From the NCBI GenBank assembly GCA_022827885.1, contig JAJEIP010000004.1, positions 1 to 56,116 of the forward strand: 56,116 nucleotides of DNA, written 5' to 3'. Under the pieces are notes generated by a model, which made no database searches, was not told the DNA's origin, and saw only the letters and a program-made list of their open reading frames with translations. The translations under genes were made by a program, and so were the position numbers. How positions within the stretch are numbered: position 1 is the first letter of the stretch; every line of letters starts with the position of its first letter. Shown piece after piece: positions 36,398 through 43,124 of this stretch. This DNA comes from Candidatus Poribacteria bacterium. GTDB lineage: Bacteria; Poribacteria; WGA-4E; WGA-3G.

Positions 36398-36497
36398 TAT
36401 GGGTGTTAATAGAGGACATAGGAGGCATGGAGACCGAATCCTCGCCAAAACCGAGAATCGGGACGCTCCACCTCTGAAAACATTTTTTCAAAAAAAT

Positions 36498-36526
36498 TTG
36501 ACAAAAAATACAGCCTACGGTATAAT
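36498..36526 (+). promoter_or_regulatory. promoter-like unit P4 of tandem array
   Basis: TTGACA at 36498-36503 and TATAAT at 36521-36526, 17 bases apart: a perfect consensus, similar to P1 in its flanks (AAATTTGACAAAAAA). Confidence 0.65.
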
Positions 36527-36536
36527 TAACGTATAA

Positions 36537-36570
36537 CGTAGGTTGGGTAGGGCGTCAGCGAAACCCGACA
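36537..36570. repeat. TAGGTTGGGT intergenic repeat
   Basis: GTAGGTTGGGTAGGGCGTC followed by AGCGAAACCCGACA, with GGGT and ACCC arms, resembles a widely occurring bacterial intergenic repeat pattern (TAGGTTGGGT...AACCCAACA). Found once here, between P4 and P5. Confidence 0.4.
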
Positions 36571-36602
36571 AAAACCCACTACACATTTTTTTGAAGAAAA
36601 AT

Positions 36603-36631
36603 TTGACACTGCATTACAAATGTAGTATAAT
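36603..36631 (+). promoter_or_regulatory. promoter-like unit P5 of tandem array
   Basis: TTGACA at 36603-36608 and TATAAT at 36626-36631, 17 bases apart: a third perfect consensus in this region. Confidence 0.65.
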
Positions 36632-36703
36632 AATTACATAACTGCGGTAGAACGGATTTCCTGAATTCTAATTTGAGCGATTTCCGATCCCGCTAAAAAA
36701 GGC

Positions 36704-36731
36704 TTGACTTTTTTCGTAACTCGTTTACAAT
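36704..36731 (+). promoter_or_regulatory. promoter-like unit P6 of tandem array
   Basis: TTGACT at 36704-36709 and TACAAT at 36726-36731, 16 bases apart. It is a near copy of P3. Confidence 0.55.
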
Positions 36732-36797
36732 TAACAACGTTTATACAAGTGGTTTGGCATAATCTATAAAGGATACTCCAAACCCAAATTTTCAAGC

Positions 36798-36972
36798 GTG
36801 TTCCGAAGACACCTACCTTTACTGGTAGACGAGGCTCCCTAACCTCACAGCCTTCAATAACGCGCACCAAAGGTTAGTTCAGAATAGATTTCATCCCTGA
36901 AAATCTGTTCTTGCTGTTTGACAAGAAAGCACACGATGTGAAGTGTGCAGGGGCACATATCCCTACTGCCCC
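36798..36972 (+). ncRNA. candidate structured leader RNA, unidentified
   Basis: Five hairpins follow one another: GTGT/ACAC (36798-36812), directly abutting CTACC/GGTAG (36813-36828), AGGCT/AGCCT (36832-36853), GCACAC/GTGTGC (36929-36948) and GGGGCA/TGCCCC (36950-36972). They lie downstream of the promoter array and upstream of the ribosome binding site at 37012. I do not recognise a known riboswitch class. The stems are short, so this is a suggestion only. Confidence 0.3.
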
Positions 36973-37026
36973 ACGGTGTTTGATACGAACGTTTTTTAGT
37001 TTGATTTAAATGGAGGAAAATTAGTA

Positions 37027-37260
37027 ATGTTGTCTAATAAGTGGACATTTTCCTGACCAAGTTCGATTGTAATCTTGGCACTCGCTTGTGCCGCCCCTTA
37101 ATTACCGCTCCTGCTGATGCTACCGCTCCTGAAATAGCAAGAGTTTTGATTCTTATACCGATGCCGACATCATCGAGATTACGGCTCCGGGTGGCTTTGC
37201 TTAAGACACTGGGTTATTTGCCACTTTTGGAAGGTCCTCCCAATTCTGCTTCAGACAATT
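37027..37260 (+). pseudogene. decayed gene for a small secreted protein
   Basis: GGAGGA at 37012-37017 precedes ATG at 37027, which reads MLSNKWTFS and then a stop. If that stop is ignored, the same frame continues SSIVILALACAAP, which has the shape of a signal peptide core, before another stop. Protein-like phrases then appear in other frames, such as TAPADATAPEIA and TDADIIEITAPGGFA. This pattern fits a gene broken by frameshifts or stops. It may instead be a 9-codon leader ORF. Confidence 0.4.
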
Positions 37261-37266
37261 ATCCGA

Positions 37267-37295
37267 TTGACCGTATCTCCGAAACGTGTTATATT
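37267..37295 (+). promoter_or_regulatory. sigma70-like promoter for the copper monooxygenase-like gene
   Basis: TTGACC at 37267-37272 and TATATT at 37290-37295, 17 bases apart, about 33 bases before the ATG at 37328. Confidence 0.6.
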
Positions 37296-37327
37296 AAAAA
37301 CCAGAAAAACAACAATCGGAGGTCTGT

Positions 37328-39178
37328 ATGAAGCCGTATCTACTAACGCTTTTTCTTATCCTTGTACTTCCCTTCTCAGGACACGCCGCGTCCGAATACA
37401 AAATCGCAAAAAAACATCGCGTTATCCAAGAGGCATCCTTACAACCGAGCAATGTTCCCATCGGCACAAAAATTTCGCGTCTCACCTTCACGACACTCCA
37501 CAGCGAGACACATAATTTAGAGACTCTCACCGCACAGGGACCCGTTGTCTTCGCGTTCCTCGCAACCGAATGCCCAGTTGCACAACGCTATACGATGCGT
37601 CTGAAACGGTTACATGCTGAATTCGCACCTCGAAATACCACTTTCGTTGCAGTCTATGCCAATGAAAACGATTCCGAAGACGATGTAAAGAACTACATCA
37701 CCAAAGCAGATTATCCCTTTTTTGTTGTGAAGGACACAACTGGCAAAATCACACGGGCTCTCGGTGCAACCATGACACCGCAGGCTGTTCTCGTTGATAC
37801 AACCCGTAGGATCACCTACCGCGGTGCCATTGATGATAACCGCTACGAGCCACGCGTCAAGCACCACTACCTACAAGATGCCCTTCTCGCGACGCACACC
37901 GATACGCTTATCCTCGTGCAAGAGACACCGGCGTTCGGATGCACGATCCATCTCCGTGAAGCCGATCTCCCCCCAGAGATTACCTATAGTCAGCACATCG
38001 CACCGATCCTCCAGAAGGATTGCCAGACGTGCCATCGGCACGGCGAAGTCGCTCCCTTCACACTCACCGATTACAGCGATGCAAAGGCGTGGGCAACCGA
38101 AATCGCTGAATACACACAGGCACGTCTCATGCCACCGTGGAAACCCGCACCCGGCTACGGCGACTTCAAAAACGAACGGCAACTCACAGACACCGAGATC
38201 CAGATGATCGCACACTGGGTGGAAGCCGGGGCACCCGCAGGCGATCTTGATTCTGTCCCACCGGCACCGGAGTTCCCTGACAGTTGGGCACTCGGTGAAC
38301 CCGATTGGATCGCTGAAATGCCGGTCGAATATGAAATTGAACCCGAAGGCGAAGACGAATATCGGCAGTTCATTATACCCACTAACTTCGAGACGGACAT
38401 GTACGTCCAAGCCGTTGATGTCCAACCCGGCAACCGCAAAACCGTCCATCACGTCATCGCCTACTTAGACGTGAACGGCGAAGCGCGTAAACTCGACGCG
38501 CAGGACCCCAAACCGGGCTATGTTACAGAGGGAACGGGACCTGGATTTGATAGTGCAGGGACAGTCGGCGGTTGGGCACCGGGTGTTACACCGTTGGTCT
38601 TACCGGAGGGGGTCGGTTATCTCCTACCGAAAGGAGCCGACATCGTCATGCAAGTGCATTACTATCGCACGGGGCATCTTGAACGCGATCGTTCGCGGTT
38701 GGGGTTATACTTCTCCAAAACCCCAGAAACCACCAAATTGCATATCGGAGACGCAATTAACAGCGATTTCGTGATCCCTGCCGGTGAAAATTGGTATGAG
38801 GTTTTGGCATCGGAAACGTTTAAAAGAGACGTTTACCTCTTAGCAACGATGCCGCATATGCACCTCCTCGGACGCGACATGCGGCTTGTTGCCGTAACGC
38901 CATCCGGAGATAAACATGACCTCATCTGGATCCAGGATTGGGATTTCAATTGGCAGGATGTCTACCACTATCGCGAGCCGATTTTCTTACCTGCTGGCAC
39001 CCGTGTTGATCTCGTCGCACATTTCGATAATTCCGCAGAGAACCCAGTCAATCCCCATGATCCACCGATCCCTGTTGGTTGGGGTGAAAAAACGACAGAC
39101 GAGATGTGTATCGGATTTCTATATTACGTCAAAGCCAGCGAATTTTCACCGGATCTCACAACAACGACGCTACCGTAA
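37328..39178 (+). CDS. exported redoxin / cytochrome c / copper type II monooxygenase-like fusion
   Basis: The 616-residue protein starts with a signal peptide (MKPYLLTLFLILVLPFSGHAA) behind GGAGG. Residues about 45-190 look like an AhpC/TSA-type redoxin (VVFAFLATECPVAQRY, then TPQAVLVDTTRRITYRG) with one conserved cysteine. A c-type heme site CQTCH is at Cys232-His236, with LMPPWKP downstream in a DUF1588/cytochrome-like pattern. The C-terminal half resembles the copper type II ascorbate-dependent monooxygenase fold: His374-His375 (KTVHHVIAYL), MQVHYYRTG with His444, and MPHMHLLGRDM with His510 and His512. It should act outside the cytoplasm in an oxidative reaction with electrons passing through the heme. 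The substrate is unknown. The 3' end overlaps the convergent yihY gene by 23 bases. Confidence 0.88.
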   Translation: MKPYLLTLFLILVLPFSGHAASEYKIAKKHRVIQEASLQPSNVPIGTKISRLTFTTLHSETHNLETLTAQGPVVFAFLATECPVAQRYTMRLKRLHAEFAPRNTTFVAVYANENDSEDDVKNYITKADYPFFVVKDTTGKITRALGATMTPQAVLVDTTRRITYRGAIDDNRYEPRVKHHYLQDALLATHTDTLILVQETPAFGCTIHLREADLPPEITYSQHIAPILQKDCQTCHRHGEVAPFTLTDYSDAKAWATEIAEYTQARLMPPWKPAPGYGDFKNERQLTDTEIQMIAHWVEAGAPAGDLDSVPPAPEFPDSWALGEPDWIAEMPVEYEIEPEGEDEYRQFIIPTNFETDMYVQAVDVQPGNRKTVHHVIAYLDVNGEARKLDAQDPKPGYVTEGTGPGFDSAGTVGGWAPGVTPLVLPEGVGYLLPKGADIVMQVHYYRTGHLERDRSRLGLYFSKTPETTKLHIGDAINSDFVIPAGENWYEVLASETFKRDVYLLATMPHMHLLGRDMRLVAVTPSGDKHDLIWIQDWDFNWQDVYHYREPIFLPAGTRVDLVAHFDNSAENPVNPHDPPIPVGWGEKTTDEMCIGFLYYVKASEFSPDLTTTTLP

Positions 39179-40388
39179 CCTGATCCAAACACTCACGCTG
39201 AGACTCCTGAAGCCGCCCCAACACACGGGCACCCGACTCAGACGACATTCCGCGCACAAAATGCGTCGTCATCTCACCTTCAACTGCCTCCACAAGTGTT
39301 GCCACCGTAATACTCTCTAACGCACGCGCTGGGAGATACCCGTTCGTGTCCCCTTCAATCTCATAGATTAACCCCGCTGCCTTAAACCGTTCAAAACTCT
39401 GGTGCACAACCTCCTCGGAAACACCCGAACGCGCAACAATCTCTTCTGCCAAACACGCTCCCCCACCTTTAGCAAAACGCTCCGCTACAATCAGAAACAA
39501 CGTAATAACACCCGAAGCGTTCAAATAACCGTTGGCCGCATAGCGAAACTGACCGCTCTTGGTGTCCTGCTGACGGAAATGCTGAACAGAATTCGAGACC
39601 TCCGCACCAAGCAAAATCACCACCCACGCCACGTATGTCCAGATAGCAAAGGTAATCAACATCGCCATCGCGCCATAGATGTCGCTATAATTCTGCCACA
39701 GCAACTCAAGATAACGCCCAAAGGCGATCCGGGCGATCTGGAAAAACGTTCCAGCAACAAGTGTACCCAGCAGTGCCGCACTCCACTTCACAAACGTATT
39801 CGGCATGGCAATATACATCAGGAAAAACAGACAGTAGACCAACACCCATGGGAACACATGACCAAACACCCAGTTGGTAGCTGTCGAAAAGAAGAGCCAA
39901 ATCAACAGCGGTCCCACGGAGAGCAGTGTATAGAAAACGGCGTATTTCTGGAACGCTTGCACCACCGGCAACCGCCGCCGCGCCCCCCAAATATCGTTAA
40001 AATGCTGCTCCACCGACATGAATAGCATCGTCGAGACCAGTAGGAACAGGAGAAACCCGCCAACACTCAGTCCACCAAGATTTCTATTGGCAAATCCTGA
40101 AAGTTCTGATACAATTTCCTCAGCACTATAGCGCGGCAGGAAGTTATCACGGATCACCGCAATTAACGGCGAATTGCCGTCTTCCACAACACCAAATGTT
40201 TTCAGTAAAAACAGCGCAACCGCCGACAACGGCACAAGACATAACAACGTATTAAACGCCAACGACGATGCCTGCTGGAGACATTTATGCGCCATGAATT
40301 GATGCCAGACGTTCACGCCGAGACGCAAAGCAGACACCCGAGCATCGCGGAAATATCCCTTGTATGTTTCGGAAAGGTTATGTATCAT
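39156..40388 (-). CDS. YihY/BrkB family inner membrane protein
   Basis: The 410-residue protein has the YihY layout: an N-terminal HQFMAHKCLQQASSLAFNTLL segment that matches the family's A.ALAFYtllSlvPLl motif, with PLSAVALFLLKTFG after it. Six hydrophobic helices lie between residues 50 and 270, including LLGTLVAGTFFQIARIAFGRY, and the C-terminal ~130 residues form a winged-helix-like soluble part (GACLAEEIVARSGVSEEVVHQSFERF). The protein was once called ribonuclease BN by mistake. It may be a transporter, but its function is uncertain. It is divergent from the methyltransferase gene, whose start lies 9 bases away. No good ribosome binding site is seen. Confidence 0.9.
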   Translation of the reverse strand: MIHNLSETYKGYFRDARVSALRLGVNVWHQFMAHKCLQQASSLAFNTLLCLVPLSAVALFLLKTFGVVEDGNSPLIAVIRDNFLPRYSAEEIVSELSGFANRNLGGLSVGGFLLFLLVSTMLFMSVEQHFNDIWGARRRLPVVQAFQKYAVFYTLLSVGPLLIWLFFSTATNWVFGHVFPWVLVYCLFFLMYIAMPNTFVKWSAALLGTLVAGTFFQIARIAFGRYLELLWQNYSDIYGAMAMLITFAIWTYVAWVVILLGAEVSNSVQHFRQQDTKSGQFRYAANGYLNASGVITLFLIVAERFAKGGGACLAEEIVARSGVSEEVVHQSFERFKAAGLIYEIEGDTNGYLPARALESITVATLVEAVEGEMTTHFVRGMSSESGARVLGRLQESQRECLDQVTVASLL

Positions 40389-40396
40389 CGTATCTT

Positions 40397-41098
40397 ATGC
40401 CAGACTCGAAACCGGATTTGATTTCACGCATAAAACGCAAACTTAGACAAAATCCGTTCTTATCTTACCTCATCGGATGCCCGTATCCCGCCCCACGCTG
40501 GAATCGATGTGTCAAAAAACAACTCCAGCGACTCGGTCCCGACGCGAAAATCTTGGATCTCGGTGCCGGGAACCGCCGCCGCGCTCCGAACGTCATCAAT
40601 CTCGAAATCGAAGTAACGCCTGAAGTCGATATTGTCGCAGATGGACACTTTTTACCGTTCAGCGACCGGACCTTCGACGCCGTGGTCTCTGAAGCCGTCC
40701 TTGAACACGTCCAATCGCCGAATCTCGTTGTTGAGGAGATCTATCGTGTTCTGAAACCCGGTGGTTATATTTGCCTCGCTGTCCCGTTCCTACAAGGCTA
40801 CCACGCCTCTCCTCATGATTATCAACGATGGACAGTTCCGGGCGTTGTTCAACTGTGTGCCGCCTTCTCCGAACTTGAGAGTGGTCCCTGCGCAGGTCCA
40901 ACGACCTCTTTGCACTGGATCTTCCGAGAATATATCGGGCTGGTTTGTTCGTTCGGCAGTCTGCTCCTCGCGAAAACAATCTCTCTTGTTGTCGGGTGGC
41001 TGACATTTCCAATCCTGCTCTTAGATGTGCCCCTCTCCCTACATAAAGATGCCCATATTTTGGCATCAGCCGTCTATTTCGTCGGGAGGAAACCGTGA
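40397..41098 (+). CDS. class I SAM-dependent methyltransferase
   Basis: A 233-residue methyltransferase starting MPDSKPDLISRIKRKLRQ; an ATG 33 bases upstream is an alternative start. The SAM-binding motif I is KILDLGAGNRRRAPN, motif II-like ADGHFLPFSDRTFDAV, motif III VEEIYRVLKPGGYICLAVP, as in Methyltransf_11 enzymes. EAVLEHVQSPNLV contains the conserved E-H. The C-terminus has a hydrophobic stretch (LVVGWLTFPILLLDVPLSL), suggesting membrane association. These enzymes often modify glycans, lipids or quinones; no substrate can be assigned. It is divergent from yihY and ends before a convergent dsRNA-binding gene. Confidence 0.85.
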   Translation: MPDSKPDLISRIKRKLRQNPFLSYLIGCPYPAPRWNRCVKKQLQRLGPDAKILDLGAGNRRRAPNVINLEIEVTPEVDIVADGHFLPFSDRTFDAVVSEAVLEHVQSPNLVVEEIYRVLKPGGYICLAVPFLQGYHASPHDYQRWTVPGVVQLCAAFSELESGPCAGPTTSLHWIFREYIGLVCSFGSLLLAKTISLVVGWLTFPILLLDVPLSLHKDAHILASAVYFVGRKP

Positions 41099-41165
41099 GC
41101 CTATATGTTTTTCGTATTGTGATAGACCCCCGAATGAATTCGGCGGTTTTACACCGAATACTGAT

Positions 41166-41194
41166 AAAAAAAGGCGAGGTTAAGAAACCTCGCC
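41166..41194 (-). terminator. rho-independent terminator of rpsU-dsRBD operon
   Basis: GGCGAGGTT (41173-41181) and AACCTCGCC (41186-41194) form a perfect 9-bp stem with a 4-base loop. On the minus strand it is followed by seven T bases (41172-41166), about 30 bases after the dsRBD stop. Confidence 0.88.
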
Positions 41195-41223
41195 AGCGAA
41201 AAAGGTACAATCGGAGTCTTGCT

Positions 41224-41742
41224 CTATTGGAACGTAATCTTATCCGCTTTCGCTTTCTCAAACAAACTCCGAACAATCTCTAACGTCAATTTGGAGAGTT
41301 TTTGCGAAAATTCGGCATCTGTAAGCGTCCGGTACCGTGAAGGTTGCGATGCGGTAAGCCGTTCGTTGGCGATCGTCAGTGCGCTTGACACGAGAGGTAC
41401 CGGTACTTCAAGAGGGATAGATGTATCTGGAACAGGTTCCGAAATTGGCGCGGGGGGTGTATCTACTGTATCACCTGCTAAAAAACTTTCGCGCCGCGAA
41501 TTAATTTCGTCTAACACTTGTTGTGCGGCTACTTGGTGCGCAAATCTTTTTGAACCAGGAATCGGCTCCGGTGTCTCATGGACCCAATCTCCGTAAGACA
41601 CAGTTACCTGCCATTGTGGAGAATCCGCCGGTCCGTGCTGCGCCTCAGTGTAAGTCGGGTGGCGTAGCCCGCGTTCCTGGCAATATTGAATCAAAAGCCC
41701 TTTATAATTTTCCACAGCCTCGCCAGTCGCCAAATCTGTCAT
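41224..41742 (-). CDS. stand-alone double-stranded RNA-binding domain protein
   Basis: The 172-residue protein starts MTDLATGEAVENYKGLLIQY; this ATG has an ideal GAGGAGGG site, while upstream extensions do not. Residues about 12-80 match a dsRBD: NYKGLLIQYCQERGL, then a three-strand segment (PQWQVTVSYGDWV), and the RNA-binding helix start SKRFAHQVAAQQVLDEI. The conserved helix-2 pattern KxxAxxxAA is present. After a Pro-rich linker (TPPAPISEPVPDTSIPL) a second helical segment (LTDAEFSQKLSKLTLEI) ends the protein. In bacteria the dsRBD is usually attached to RNase III, which is absent here. It follows rpsU by 19 bases in one operon, pointing to ribosomal RNA, ribosome assembly or hairpin mRNA binding. 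Confidence 0.82.
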   Translation of the reverse strand: MTDLATGEAVENYKGLLIQYCQERGLRHPTYTEAQHGPADSPQWQVTVSYGDWVHETPEPIPGSKRFAHQVAAQQVLDEINSRRESFLAGDTVDTPPAPISEPVPDTSIPLEVPVPLVSSALTIANERLTASQPSRYRTLTDAEFSQKLSKLTLEIVRSLFEKAKADKITFQ

Positions 41743-41761
41743 GTATCCCTCCTCAAGCGAT

Positions 41762-42001
41762 TTACCGAGTATTACCACCGCCGCCATTGTAAAACTGTGG
41801 ACGTTCACCGCCCATTCTACGAGGTTTCACCTTCCGCTGCCGCTTCATCTCAATTCTGCGCCGTTTTTCGCTCGGCTTCTCGTAGAAACTCCGTTTTTTT
41901 ATTTCTGTGACGATACCGGCTTTTCCACACATCTTCTTAAAACGTGCCAGGGCGCGGTCAAACGCCTCACCTGAATCGACACTCACTTCTACTTGAACCA
42001 T
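41762..42001 (-). CDS. rpsU: 30S ribosomal protein S21
   Basis: The 79-residue protein starts [20 protein letters not shown], the S21 signature, followed by [20 protein letters not shown] and a basic helix ([12 protein letters not shown]). The ATG is chosen at 42001 because TGGAGG lies just upstream (an earlier ATG at 42016 is part of that site). After the usual end it has an extra Gly/Asn tail ([16 protein letters not shown]) not typical of the family. It helps form the platform of the 30S subunit and supports initiation. It heads an operon with the dsRNA-binding protein gene. Confidence 0.95.
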   Translation of the reverse strand: MVQVEVSVDSGEAFDRALARFKKMCGKAGIVTEIKKRSFYEKPSEKRRRIEMKRQRKVKPRRMGGERPQFYNGGGGNTR

Positions 42002-42050
42002 TTTTTTAGCCTCCATTGGAATAATTTAAAGTTACAAAAACACTTCATAA

Positions 42051-42079
42051 ATTATATCATATCTCGCACTGGATGTCAA
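42051..42079 (-). promoter_or_regulatory. consensus promoter for rpsU-dsRBD operon
   Basis: On the minus strand TTGACA (42079-42074) and TATAAT (42056-42051) are exactly 17 bases apart. The transcript should start near 42044, about 43 bases before the rpsU ATG. Confidence 0.8.
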
Positions 42080-42106
42080 GTATTTCTTGCCAATCCCAAT
42101 AACCCT

Positions 42107-42135
42107 TTGACAATTTGCTGACAACCTGCTATACT
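42107..42135 (+). promoter_or_regulatory. sigma70-like promoter for the TauE/SafE permease
   Basis: TTGACA at 42107-42112 and TATACT at 42130-42135 are 17 bases apart. The predicted start near 42142 leaves only about 20 bases before the AUC codon at 42162, with AAGGAGG at 42148-42154. This short leader supports the unusual start of the next gene. Confidence 0.7.
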
Positions 42136-42161
42136 TACTTCACCAAGAAGGAGGCCGCACC

Positions 42162-42917
42162 ATCTACGAAATCATCATCCTCTGCTTTGGGGCATGGCTC
42201 ACTGGGGTCAGCAAAGCCGGTTTCGGCGGTGGCATTGGGATGATCGTCGTCCCTATGTTCACGCATTTCCGTAGCGCTCGAAACGTCATCGGATTGATGC
42301 TTCCGCTCCTGTTTTCAACAGACATTTTCTCGCTTTTTCACTACTGGAAGCAGTGGCATCGCCAAAGTGTCACACGACTGATCCTCGGCTCTCTGCTCGG
42401 TATTACCGTCGCCAGCCTGATTTTGAAAGACATCTCTGATGTCCATCTAAAAAAGGTCATCGGTGGTATCGCCTGTCTATTTGCGATATTAGAATTTCTG
42501 CGTCCGTATTGGCAGCCCCTCCTCGGAAATTCTGGGCAATCCGTCCAAACAGCACTCCAATTCAAAACGTGGCATGGGCTCCTTGCCGGAATATTCGCTG
42601 GGGCATTCTCAACCCTCGCTCACATGGGCGGACTTGTTGTCGTCATGTACTTACTCCCACAACGTTTGGGTAACAACGCCTTTGTCGCAACCACAACCGC
42701 CACCTATTTCCTGCTCAACTTCATCAAAATTCCGTTCTATTTCCAGTTGCAACTTTTCTCTTTCGAGATTCTGATTGAAGCCCTCGCGCTGCTTCCGTTC
42801 ATCGGATTAGGTGTGCTAATAGGTATCTCGCTCAACAATCGCGTGCCGGAACTCCTCTTTTCAAGGATCGTCCTTTTCTTCCTGTTCGCGACCGGTGTGC
42901 ATCTCTTGTTCAGTTGA
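42162..42917 (+). CDS. TauE/SafE (TSUP) family permease with a probable AUC start
   Basis: The 251-residue membrane protein is a member of the sulfite exporter TauE/SafE family. If read from ATC at 42162 it begins with YEIIILCFGAWLTGVSKAGF, the typical first TSUP helix ending in a G.sKaGfGgG motif. About eight hydrophobic helices follow. The nearest ATG is at 42240 and would remove this conserved helix. No ATG, GTG or TTG lies between the promoter and the conserved segment, yet an ideal AAGGAGG sits seven bases before the ATC. It may export sulfite, sulfonates or other organic anions. The gene is divergent from rpsU. Confidence 0.75.
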   Translation: MYEIIILCFGAWLTGVSKAGFGGGIGMIVVPMFTHFRSARNVIGLMLPLLFSTDIFSLFHYWKQWHRQSVTRLILGSLLGITVASLILKDISDVHLKKVIGGIACLFAILEFLRPYWQPLLGNSGQSVQTALQFKTWHGLLAGIFAGAFSTLAHMGGLVVVMYLLPQRLGNNAFVATTTATYFLLNFIKIPFYFQLQLFSFEILIEALALLPFIGLGVLIGISLNNRVPELLFSRIVLFFLFATGVHLLFS

Positions 42918-42931
42918 CATATCCTTCCCTC

Positions 42932-42956
42932 TGTAGGAACGAGCTGTGCTCGCGAT
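42932..42956. repeat. intergenic repeat copy (TGTAGGAACGAGC type)
   Basis: TGTAGGAACGAGC followed by TGTGCTCGCGA, with an internal inverted GAGC/GCTC. It matches 36171-36192 and less exactly 461-485 and 51910-51934 (TGTAGGAGGGATC...ATCCCGA). All copies lie between genes. Confidence 0.55.
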
Positions 42957-42977
42957 ACGCTAAAGCTGAAAGCCAAC

Positions 42978-43006
42978 TTGAAATATGTCCAAATATCCCC
43001 TATAAT
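42978..43006 (+). promoter_or_regulatory. sigma70-like promoter for the oxidoreductase at 43125
   Basis: TTGAAA at 42978-42983 and TATAAT at 43001-43006 are 17 bases apart, giving a leader of about 110 bases that contains the hairpin at 43064-43084. Confidence 0.65.
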
Positions 43007-43063
43007 ATACAGGGCAACAAAACAAACGAGGTCTAAAAACAAAGGGACCAGTTTCCCACCGTT

Positions 43064-43084
43064 GGCGAGGTGTGTAACCTCGTC
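43064..43084 (+). terminator. hairpin of the GGCGAGGT family in the leader, possible attenuator
   Basis: GGCGAGGT pairs with ACCTCGTC (one G:U or mismatch) around GTGTA. It lies 40 bases before the ATG and lacks a long T-run, but is followed by TATCTT. It resembles the hairpins at 41173-41194 and 46331-46360. An attenuator or repeat-derived relic is possible. Confidence 0.4.
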
Positions 43085-43124
43085 TATCTTCTAAATAACA
43101 AAAAACAGATGAGGTTTTAATACA

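Larger units (their letters stand above)
36039..37327. other. 1.3-kb gene-poor region with a tandem promoter array
   Basis: No intact gene is present. It holds, in order, intergenic repeat copies (36130-36192), promoter-like units P1 to P6 at 36225-36731 all facing right, a TAGGTTGGGT repeat (36537-36570), a cluster of hairpins (36798-36972), and a decayed secreted-protein-like gene at 37027. A separate promoter for the next gene lies at 37267-37295. The parts are listed separately. Confidence 0.8.

Noticed and set aside
36918-36923. A seventh promoter unit (TTGACA at 36918) in the 36-37 kb region
   Set aside because: No -10 box lies 16-18 bases downstream.
39402-40025. 207-codon plus-strand ORF over yihY
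   Set aside because: It is an antisense shadow of a conserved membrane protein and has no domain pattern.
42240-42242. ATG at 42240 as start of the TauE/SafE permease
   Set aside because: It cuts off the conserved first helix; there is no ribosome binding site, while AAGGAGG serves the ATC at 42162.
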